DNA of 64,000 nt, taken from Streptomyces sp. NBC_01235. Its GTDB lineage: Bacteria; Actinomycetota; Actinomycetes; Streptomycetales; Streptomycetaceae. A model generated the notes under the pieces. It saw only the letters and a program-made list of their open reading frames with translations. It had not been told where the DNA came from and did no database searches. Each line of letters opens with the position of its first letter. Positions within the stretch are counted from its first letter, which is position 1. Of this stretch, positions 8,701 through 15,157 are shown in pieces. Location: positions 6,820,001 to 6,884,000 of the forward strand of contig NZ_CP108513.1 in assembly GCF_035989285.1 (NCBI RefSeq), given 5' to 3'. A program made the position numbers and the translations under genes.

Positions 8701-11700
8701 GTCATCGCGCCCACCTCGGCCGTGTCGTCCGCCACCTGCGGGACGACCCCGTCCACGAAGGGCTGCCGTCTGCTGGAGTTCGTCTACGCGACCTCCACGA
8801 CGGCCACGAGCTCTGCGTTCGGTGACTACACCGGGCAGGTCAGGCAGATCAAGGAGTGGGCGACCGACCCGGGTGCCTCGGCGGCCACGGCGACCGTCGT
8901 CGCGCAGTACTCCTACGACGACTCCGGCCGCCTGCGCGAGGAGTGGGACCCGCGGATCAGCCCCGCGCTGAAGACGGCCTACGCCTACGACAGCGCCGGC
9001 CGCATCACCACCCTCACCCCGCCCGGCGAACTGTCCTGGACCCTCGCCTACGGCCAGGCCGGCAACGCGGCCACCGCGGGCGCGGGCATGCTGCTGTCGG
9101 CGTCCCGGCCGAACCTGACCGCGGGCACCCAGAGCACCACCGACGGCACGAACGCCACCACCAGCGTGGTCTACGACGTGCCGCTGTCCGGCACCGCCGC
9201 CCCGGGCGCCATGGGCACCTCGGACGTGGCGGCCTGGGGACAGACCGACGTGCCGACCGACGCGACCGCCGTCTTCCCGGCCGACTCGGTCCCGGCGTCC
9301 CACACCGGCGGCAACCTGTCGGCGGCCGACTACAAGCGGGCGACGATCACCTACACCGACGCCTCCGGCCGCGCGGTCGACACGGCCACGCCCGGCGGGC
9401 ACATCGCCACCACCGAGTACGACCGCTTCGGCAACACGGTCCGTCAACTCACCGCCGGAAACCGTGAGTTGGCGCTCGCCACCAGCGGTGCCGGCCAGGC
9501 CGAGCAGGTGGCGCTGAGCATCGACCAGCTGACCCCGGCCGACCGCGCCCAGCAGCTGTCGACGACGTCGGTGTACTCCTCGGACGGCCTGCGCGAGACC
9601 GACGAGTACGGTCCGCTGCACCAGGTGACGCTCACGTCCGCCCTGGCGGCGGGCAGCGGCGGCACCGACCTGCCCGCGGGCAGCCAGGTCCCGGCCCGGC
9701 AGCACTCCGTGAACACCTACGACGAGGGCCGCCCGACCGACGGCACGGCCACCGTCGCCAACCAGGTCACCACCTCCAAGGTGGGCGCGTATGTCGACGG
9801 TTACCCGTCGGACGCGGACGTGCGCACCACGGCGACCCAGTACGACTGGGTCAAGGGGCTGCCCACGACGACGATCACCGACCCGAGCGGTCTCGCCCTG
9901 AAGAGGATCAACGGGTACGACGCGCAGGGCCGGGTCATCCTGACCCGCCTGCCTAAGTCGACCGGCACGGACGCGGGCGCCACGGTCACGACGTACTGGT
10001 CCGCGACCGGCACGGGCGCCTGCAACGGCCGTCCGGAGTGGGCGGACCTGGTCTGCTCCACCGGTCCGGCGGGGGCGATCACGAACGGCGGATCCAACCC
10101 GTCCCAGCTGCCGACCAGGACGGTCGAGTACGACCGCTGGGGCAACACGGCGAAGACCACGGAGACCGCGAACTCGGTCACCCGGACCACCACGAACACC
10201 TACGACGCGGCGGGCCGCCCGATCACCACGGCCGTGAGCGGAGGCGTGGGCACGGCGGTGCCGGACACCACGACCACGTACGACGCCGACAGCGGTGACG
10301 TGGCCACGGTGACGTCGAACGGGCAGACCGTCACCCACACCTACGACCAGCTCGGACGGGAGATCTCCTACGCCGATGGCGCGGGCAACACCGCCGCCAC
10401 GAGCTACGACGCGCTCGGCCGCGTGGTGAGGACCACCGACTCGGCGCCCTCCACCACCACCTACACCTACGACACCACGAAGGACCCGCGCGGCCTGGAA
10501 ACCTCCCGCACCGACTCCGTCGCCGGCACCTTCGCCGCGACCTACGACGCGGACGGCGGCCTCGTCACCGAGTCCCTGCCCGGCGGGTACACCCTGACGA
10601 GCACCCAGGACGAGGCAGGCACGGAGACCTCCCGTAGCTACACCCGGGACAGCGACGGAACCGTCGTCGCCTCCGACACGGCGGACCACTCGGCGCAGGA
10701 TCAGACGGTCGCGGACACCGACACCAACGGACAGACCCGCAGCCGTAGTTACGGCTACGACGCGGCCGGCCGCCTCACCAGGGCGGACGACACCGACCCG
10801 AACGGCGCCTGCACCCGCCGCGACTACACGTTCGACGACAACACCAACCGCAGCTCGCTCGCCACGGTGACCGGTGACGTGGGCGCGGCCTGCACGTCGA
10901 CGGGAGAGACGACGACCTCGTACTCCTACGACAGTGCCGACCGTCTGGAGACGACCGGCACGGTCTACGACGCCTTCGGCCGCACCACGACCCAGGCGTC
11001 CGGCGCGACGATCGGCTACTACGCCAACGACCTCGTCCGGCAGCAGACCTCCGGCACCGGCCGGCAGACCTGGAGCCTGGACGCGGCCGGCCGCCTCGCC
11101 TCCTGGACCACCGAGTCCGACAGCAGCGGCACCTGGACCCAGACCGGGTCCAGGACCAACCACTACGGATCCGACAGCGACAGCCCCGACTGGACCCAGG
11201 AGACGACTTCCACGATCACCCGTAACGTCCAGGGCGTCGAGGGCGGCCTGGACGCGGTCACCAGCGCCACCGGCGACACGGTGCTGCAGCTGAGCGACAT
11301 CCACGGCGACGTCACCGTCCAGCTCCCGCTGGACACGAGCAAGGCGCCGGTCGCCCAGTCCTACGACGAGTACGGCAACCCGGAGACCGACACCGCGGCC
11401 ACCCGCTACGGCTGGCTCGGCGGCAAGCAGCGCTCCAGCGACACCGTCACCGGCGCCACGCTCATGGGGGTACGGCTGTACGACCCCACCACGGGACGTT
11501 TCCTCTCCGTCGATCCCGTCCCGGGAGGTAACGCCAACGCCTACGAGTACTGCAACGGCGACCCCATCAACCACTACGACCTCGACGGCAGGTGGTGGCA
11601 CTGGCGGCACTGGGCCCGAAGGGTCGGCGGTTTCGTGGCGAGGCACCAGACGTGGGTCTCGTACGGCCTGGCTTTCGGCTGCTCATTCGTCACGGAAGGA

Positions 11701-11958
11701 TGGGGAGCACCAGCGTGCGCGGCAGGAGCAGGCGCAGTCACCGGCTGGATCGCCTACCGATACGGCACCAAGAGGCACAAGCGCCACATAGGTGGCTACT
11801 GGGCGAGCACTTGGCGAGGAGCCCGGGACGGACTGCTCGGCTACAGCGCCGGAAACGGCAAGAGGTACTACACCGGAGTGCGCAGGGGGTACAGCAGTGT
11901 CCGCAGATGGTGGCGGGGTGGGCACGGCGGGTACACGCACATATGGCCCCACTACTGA
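5710..11958 (+). CDS. secreted RHS/YD-repeat polymorphic toxin-like protein
   Basis: 2082 residues from the ATG at 5710 (GGAGGGG upstream). A signal peptide with a very Arg-rich n-region is followed by GVLLVLAAQVALV. A DNRLRE-type domain covers about residues 305-495 (DTWVQNPDYPDS, YLKFDVSKFTG), then beta-rich modules. YD repeats run from about residue 1050 (YSYDDSGRLREEWDP, TYDQLGREISYADGAG), and the RHS core ends near residue 1960 with GVRLYDPTTGRFLSVDPV and NHYDLDG. The last ~122 residues are a unique tip, rich in Trp, Arg, Gly and Tyr, with a hydrophobic centre and ending in HGGYTHIWPHY. In this family the tip is the exchangeable toxin, caged by the RHS shell. The tip matches no toxin I know. 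Third-position GC is visibly lower in the tip, which fits recent exchange. Confidence 0.9.
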   Translation: MSHRRRTRTRTGNRNRIRRTATGVLLVLAAQVALVDQGSGVSFAAGGNATAAHKPKASKKAAGPAQAQDEASAVLMARLQKRKIEVLSARTADSTTYALPSGQLETDAYAGPVRTKIGSAWKNIDTSLSDTGVDLTPAVAAADVAVSDGGDTKLASVSKGKQSFGLGWSGKLPTPSVKDNTASYNLGGGQTLSVSALAQGFSENIRLARKPAGGSASYRIPLNLDGLKLSQAASGHLLLKDGTGKLVAEAPAPMMWDASKDKASGESAHQERVATKIETASDGAQTLVLTPDTNFLATATYPVTVDPTTTLAVTTDTWVQNPDYPDSQISSEELKSGTYDGGTDTAHSYLKFDVSKFTGKHITAATMSLYNYYSATCSTAGAATQARRITSTWSSSTITWGAQPSTTTTGMATNTGHWGYDSTCPANWSNWNLQTVVQAWADGSTNYGLQVRAADEADSTTWRRFRSANYSTSGYAPKLVVTYNSYATTASSAISPSSVNAYNGKRYVTSLTPTLSAKVTDADGGSVKGQFEITADPAYADTTYTYTGTSSSVASGSTAKLTIPSASAFPAGKHLRFRVRGYDNTDYGSWSGYTTFVLNTGLPTAPTISCDPYPENTWTAQATGGATCTLDTSSTDGMGYAWGLDDSSVPNRVYDTTDGSGGDPLTITILPGEDWHKLYAKTVDSGGNLSSATTSYAFGVGDGAGLLTPAEGDTAARRISLTSTGRTTYTGVTYQYRRGETDTWQSVPLADVTKSSDGSAVSAWPVAVTSGSPAALTWNVTTSLAEDGPVDVRAAFTDGTTTAYSQPHTLTVDRNAGTAPSAAVGPGSVNALTGDFTVAATDASGFDLSVSRTASSRRPTMGASSEGQSAIFGPQWTSGTTAEITDSDWAYVRRPSSTSVQLVDVDGDETGFTATSAGGWKPEPGSEDLTLTFDSASSTFTLKDDQGTTTTFAKVDPAAATWQVSSTYLPTDNSTTKVVSEKDPASPANQPLARPKYVIAPTSAVSSATCGTTPSTKGCRLLEFVYATSTTATSSAFGDYTGQVRQIKEWATDPGASAATATVVAQYSYDDSGRLREEWDPRISPALKTAYAYDSAGRITTLTPPGELSWTLAYGQAGNAATAGAGMLLSASRPNLTAGTQSTTDGTNATTSVVYDVPLSGTAAPGAMGTSDVAAWGQTDVPTDATAVFPADSVPASHTGGNLSAADYKRATITYTDASGRAVDTATPGGHIATTEYDRFGNTVRQLTAGNRELALATSGAGQAEQVALSIDQLTPADRAQQLSTTSVYSSDGLRETDEYGPLHQVTLTSALAAGSGGTDLPAGSQVPARQHSVNTYDEGRPTDGTATVANQVTTSKVGAYVDGYPSDADVRTTATQYDWVKGLPTTTITDPSGLALKRINGYDAQGRVILTRLPKSTGTDAGATVTTYWSATGTGACNGRPEWADLVCSTGPAGAITNGGSNPSQLPTRTVEYDRWGNTAKTTETANSVTRTTTNTYDAAGRPITTAVSGGVGTAVPDTTTTYDADSGDVATVTSNGQTVTHTYDQLGREISYADGAGNTAATSYDALGRVVRTTDSAPSTTTYTYDTTKDPRGLETSRTDSVAGTFAATYDADGGLVTESLPGGYTLTSTQDEAGTETSRSYTRDSDGTVVASDTADHSAQDQTVADTDTNGQTRSRSYGYDAAGRLTRADDTDPNGACTRRDYTFDDNTNRSSLATVTGDVGAACTSTGETTTSYSYDSADRLETTGTVYDAFGRTTTQASGATIGYYANDLVRQQTSGTGRQTWSLDAAGRLASWTTESDSSGTWTQTGSRTNHYGSDSDSPDWTQETTSTITRNVQGVEGGLDAVTSATGDTVLQLSDIHGDVTVQLPLDTSKAPVAQSYDEYGNPETDTAATRYGWLGGKQRSSDTVTGATLMGVRLYDPTTGRFLSVDPVPGGNANAYEYCNGDPINHYDLDGRWWHWRHWARRVGGFVARHQTWVSYGLAFGCSFVTEGWGAPACAAGAGAVTGWIAYRYGTKRHKRHIGGYWASTWRGARDGLLGYSAGNGKRYYTGVRRGYSSVRRWWRGGHGGYTHIWPHY

Positions 11959-11972
11959 CGGACGGGAACGAG

Positions 11973-12191
11973 ATGGTCTCAGACCCGCGCGTGCACACAC
12001 GCGCATGGGCGTCTAAGCATCCGATCTACACTGGATTGATCTTCGGGACGCTGTTCTATCTCGTGGAAATCCTGGCGACCGGAGATGCCCTCGGGGCCCT
12101 GCCGTTCGCCATGGCGATTGGAGCGATTTTCACCCTCACCGCTTTCGGTGAGCGGCGACGTCAACGGAAAGCGAAGCTGATCCGTAAGTAG
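11973..12191 (+). CDS. small two-helix membrane protein, candidate immunity protein
   Basis: 72 residues from the ATG at 11973; an in-frame ATG at 11943 would start inside the RHS gene and add ten residues. Two hydrophobic helices are visible (YTGLIFGTLFYLVEILATG and LGALPFAMAIGAIFTLTAF), and the C-terminus is strongly basic (ERRRQRKAKLIRK), predicting an in-side tail. It starts 14 bases after the RHS stop, the usual place for a cognate immunity gene. A membrane-embedded immunity protein would suit a toxin tip that acts on membranes, but that is inference. Codon use is less GC-biased than in neighbours. Confidence 0.65.
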   Translation: MVSDPRVHTRAWASKHPIYTGLIFGTLFYLVEILATGDALGALPFAMAIGAIFTLTAFGERRRQRKAKLIRK

Positions 12192-12215
12192 CGGTCGCCG
12201 TTGAGCAGAAAGAAG

Positions 12216-12249
12216 ACACCGCCGTCGGGCCATGGCCCGACGGCGGTGT
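12216..12249. terminator. 34-base perfect palindrome, probable terminator of the RHS unit
   Basis: Bases 12216-12232 are the exact reverse complement of 12233-12249 (ACACCGCCGTCGGGCCA and its complement), followed by a T-rich stretch (TTCTGCCGCTCTTTT). It lies 24 bases after the candidate immunity gene, so it probably ends the RHS-immunity transcript. Confidence 0.75.
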
Positions 12250-12334
12250 TCTGCCGCTCTTTTCCGGCCGAGGCGTCCCTCGCGGCCCGAGCGGCCCGGA
12301 TGAACACCCGCGACGGAAATGAGACACGGACGCA

Positions 12335-12505
12335 GTGGCTGACTTCAGTGGATTCGCCTACGGGATTCTGGCGGGAGTATGGATCGCGTCGGCGGTCGTC
12401 GAGGTGGCCGAGCGAAAGAAACGACCGACGGCATGGCCGCTCAGGGTGCTCATGGCCGCGTCCGCCGCCTTGGCGTTGGTCGCGTATGTCACGAGCGGTC
12501 GGTAG
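12335..12505 (+). CDS. second small membrane protein after the RHS gene
   Basis: 56 residues from a GTG at 12335; an in-frame stop at 12320-12322 rules out a longer version, and the upstream ribosome binding site is weak. Two hydrophobic segments (FAYGILAGVWIASAVVEVA and LMAASAALALVAYV) are joined by a basic loop (ERKKRPTAWPLR). The size and topology recall the candidate immunity protein at 11973, but I see no clear sequence identity. It lies beyond the palindromic terminator, so it needs its own promoter. It may be an orphan immunity gene from a previous tip, or simply a small hypothetical protein. Confidence 0.4.
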   Translation: MADFSGFAYGILAGVWIASAVVEVAERKKRPTAWPLRVLMAASAALALVAYVTSGR

Positions 12506-12539
12506 CGGCGGAAGAAGTGCCGAACGTGCACGCCGAGGG

Positions 12540-12605
12540 CCGCTTCCCCACCTCGCCCTCGACCCCGGCGCCTGGGCCGCCTTCCTCGCCGCGCTCTACG
12601 GCTGA
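12540..12605 (+). pseudogene. remnant of a DUF397-like gene (C-terminal ~21 codons)
   Basis: One frame reads LALDPGAWAAFLAALYG and then a TGA at 12603-12605. This resembles the C-terminal end of DUF397 proteins, which often finish with an aromatic 'W-x-x-F' helix. Nothing upstream in the frame looks like the rest of such a protein, so this is at most a broken remnant. It overlaps the stop of the minus-strand gene at 12596. The call is weak and could be a chance match. Confidence 0.25.
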
Positions 12606-13567
12606 GGGGACGACAGCGCCCACACCGACGTCAGCAGCGTTCCCGCGCACAGGGCGAAGGCCACCGCCGCGACCACGCTTGCGTCGGTCAGGACGAAGCC
12701 CGCGAGGACGCCGAGGGCGGTGCCGGACGCGGCGGTCACCGCGCCGCGCCACCACGGGCGGGCGGGGCGTACGACGGTGTCGGCGGGGAGGACGAACGCG
12801 TCCCGCAGGTCGGCCCGGACGGCGTCGTGGTCGTCGAAGGACATGAACATCGGCCGGTACCTGCGCAGCTTCCCGAGCGGGACCAGCCGGGTGCCGTCGG
12901 GAAGCGTGACAGCGGCCGGGCTCAGACTTCCGTTGCCCGCGCGGTGCACGCTCACCTCGACCTCGCCGGACGTCTCGTCGAGCACCGGATGCCACATGAC
13001 GCGCTGCCAGTAGCGGGCGTCCTCGGGGGCCGTCAGCGACATCCAGGTCGTCATCGGGTCCCGCCATGCCGCCCGGCGTCGGCCGTAGCGGACGCGACCC
13101 GTCATCGGGAGGCCGGGCCGCCGCACCCGGAGGCGGAAGCGCAGGCCTCGCCAGACCCACACTGAGGTCAGGAGCAGGGCGGCCACTCCGCCCAGGACGA
13201 CCGGGGCGATCAGGTCGTCCTCCGTTGCCGTCTCGTCCCCGTCGGCCGGGAAGCCCTTGGGGGCCGGGTCGTCGGGGTCGTAGGCCACCGGGAAGCGGGC
13301 GCCCTTGGTGTAGCGGTCCGTGTCGTAGACCGGGAAACGCTGGACGTGTGCATGCCCCTCGGCATCCGTCCAGCGCACTCGGATGTCCTCGTCGTCGCCG
13401 ATGCCGTCCGCGACGACGACACCCGTGGCCGTTGCCGTGGCCCGGTCGCGGGCGTCGGCGTAGCGCTGGGCGTGCAGGCCCAGCCAGGCGGCGAACAGGG
13501 CGTAGCCGGTGAGGGTGACGGCCACGCCCAGGAGGCCCATGCGCAGGGCGGGTCCGGGGAGTCTCAT
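12596..13567 (-). CDS. membrane protein translated with the M48 peptidase
   Basis: 323 residues. The ATG at 13567 overlaps the stop of the M48 gene (ATGA on the minus strand), so the two are translationally coupled. Membrane segments are near residues 8-28 (MGLLGVAVTLTGYALFAAWL), 125-145 (LIAPVVLGGVAALLLTSVWVW) and two at the C-terminus (TAASGTALGVLAGFVLT, VVAAVAFALCAGTLLTSVWAL). Between the first two is an external domain containing RVRWTDAEGHAHVQRFPVYD and FPVAYDPDDPAPKGF, a DUF3592-like pattern. The later soluble part (SGEVEVSVHRAGNG ... GKLRRYRPMFM) would be cytoplasmic. Function unknown. Confidence 0.75.
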   Translation of the reverse strand: MRLPGPALRMGLLGVAVTLTGYALFAAWLGLHAQRYADARDRATATATGVVVADGIGDDEDIRVRWTDAEGHAHVQRFPVYDTDRYTKGARFPVAYDPDDPAPKGFPADGDETATEDDLIAPVVLGGVAALLLTSVWVWRGLRFRLRVRRPGLPMTGRVRYGRRRAAWRDPMTTWMSLTAPEDARYWQRVMWHPVLDETSGEVEVSVHRAGNGSLSPAAVTLPDGTRLVPLGKLRRYRPMFMSFDDHDAVRADLRDAFVLPADTVVRPARPWWRGAVTAASGTALGVLAGFVLTDASVVAAVAFALCAGTLLTSVWALSSPQP

Positions 13568-15081
13568 ACGGCCCACTCCTTCGGTTCGGCGGACGCCCAC
13601 AGGGTGCGTACCGGTTCGGGGTCGCCGCCGCGCACGGCCTGGTCCAGCAGTTCGTGCAGGTCGACGACCCGGCCGTCGTCCGGCGCGGTGACGACCGTCG
13701 TGAGCCAGCGGCTGGTGTACGTCCAGCCCGCCGTGCACAGCACCTCCGCGAAGGGCGGGCTCACGGCACCGGCCAGGACGCTGCGGGTGAGCGCCGGGCG
13801 GACGGTCGCCGGCGCCCACCGCAACGAGGGTTCGATACGGCGGGCCAGCCGGGTCCAGGTGCCGTCGGCGAGGGCGTCCACGGCCGGCGCCACCGCCTCC
13901 GTCGAGCTGTCGCCGCCGACGGCGTCCAGGAGGACGAGGCGGGTGTCGAAGCCCAGTTCGCGCAGGCGGCTGTCCGGCAGGTCGAGGAGGCGTACCGGAC
14001 TCACCTCGTCGTCGCGCGGCCCCTCGCCCGGATCCCAGTCCAGCCGGGTCAGCTCCAGCACGCACCACGCCTCGACGTCCGGCCCGGTCCGCAGGGTGAG
14101 CGGAGCCGTGCCGTACGGGCTCTCGACGTGCGCGGGCAGCGCGGCCACGCGGTGGTCGAGGGGCGGGTGGTCGGCCGTGGCGTACGGGTCGACGGCGTCC
14201 TCCTCGGCGGCGGCGCGGGCGGCCCGGCGGGCGACGTACGGGTCGCTCAGGGCGGCGTCGAGGGCGTCGTAGAAGTCCTCGGGCCAGGTGTCCTCCTCGG
14301 CCAGCGCCGACAGCCAGCCCTCGCCGAGCCCCTCGAACGCGGCATGCAGCAGGCCGGCCAGGCGCAGCGCCTCGGCGGTGGCCTCGGTGCCCGCGATCCG
14401 GGCGGCGTCGGCGTCGGCGGCCGTCTCCGCGCGCCAGAGCAGGGGCTGTGAGGCGCGCAGCAGGGGCGCGGCCAGGGGCGCGAGGGGACGGAAGCGGCCG
14501 TCGAGCCGCTCGGCGAGCACGGCGCGGGAGTACCGCAGCAGGTCGTGGCGCCGGTCGCCCACGTGCCGCTCGTGGGCCAGCTCGTGCGCGATCACGGACG
14601 CCAGCTGGGCCTCGGTCAGGTTGCGCAGGAGCGGCAGGCCGAGGAGGAGGACGCGGGTGCGTACGCCCGCGACCTTCGCGGGTCCCAGCGACGCCTGGAC
14701 GACGGGCACGATCCGCACGAGGAGCGGCTCGCGGAAGCCGAGCCGCTCGGCCACGTCCCGCACCAACTCGGCCAGCTCGGGTTCGTCGGCGGGGCGCACC
14801 GCCCGGCCGGGCAGCGGGCCGTGTGCCGCCATGACGGCCCTGGAGATGCCGGTGGCCATCAGGAACAGCGGCACGGCCGCGGCCCACCCGGTATCCGACA
14901 GGAAGAACACGACGACCAGGCCCGTTCCGGCGACCGTCCTCGGCAGCCAGGCCAGCATGAGCATGGCGAGGCCGAGCAGCCACTCACGGGCTCTGCGGTC
15001 TTCGCCGGTGCCGGTGCCGGTGCCGGTGCCAATGCCGGCGTCTGTGTCTGCCTCTGCCTCTGTGGATATGGGGGCGTCCAT
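13564..15081 (-). CDS. M48-family membrane metallopeptidase
   Basis: 505 residues. Two membrane segments lie near residues 35-80. The zinc motif HELAH is at 166-170 and the third ligand is probably E219 in RAETAADAD, both as in M48 (HtpX/Ste24-type) peptidases, which cleave membrane or secreted proteins. The C-terminal half (after residue ~240) is long and lacks known motifs. The N-terminus carries a GT dipeptide run encoded by GGTGCC-type repeats at about 15006-15036, a potential slippage tract. It starts at the ATG at 15081 and is the first gene of a two-gene operon. It might act on cell-envelope proteins, but no substrate is indicated. Confidence 0.85.
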   Translation of the reverse strand: MDAPISTEAEADTDAGIGTGTGTGTGEDRRAREWLLGLAMLMLAWLPRTVAGTGLVVVFFLSDTGWAAAVPLFLMATGISRAVMAAHGPLPGRAVRPADEPELAELVRDVAERLGFREPLLVRIVPVVQASLGPAKVAGVRTRVLLLGLPLLRNLTEAQLASVIAHELAHERHVGDRRHDLLRYSRAVLAERLDGRFRPLAPLAAPLLRASQPLLWRAETAADADAARIAGTEATAEALRLAGLLHAAFEGLGEGWLSALAEEDTWPEDFYDALDAALSDPYVARRAARAAAEEDAVDPYATADHPPLDHRVAALPAHVESPYGTAPLTLRTGPDVEAWCVLELTRLDWDPGEGPRDDEVSPVRLLDLPDSRLRELGFDTRLVLLDAVGGDSSTEAVAPAVDALADGTWTRLARRIEPSLRWAPATVRPALTRSVLAGAVSPPFAEVLCTAGWTYTSRWLTTVVTAPDDGRVVDLHELLDQAVRGGDPEPVRTLWASAEPKEWAV

Positions 15082-15157
15082 GGTCTTCCTGTCGCGTTCC
15101 CGTCACATGGCCGGACGGTCGGCGGATTCTGACACGCGGGCACCCCCTGGCCGCACC

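Noticed and set aside
6418..11646. A very long open frame on the minus strand opposite the RHS gene
   Set aside because: Its product is a Gly/Arg/Val-biased string with no recognisable domain; it results from the high-GC codon pattern of the real RHS gene on the other strand.
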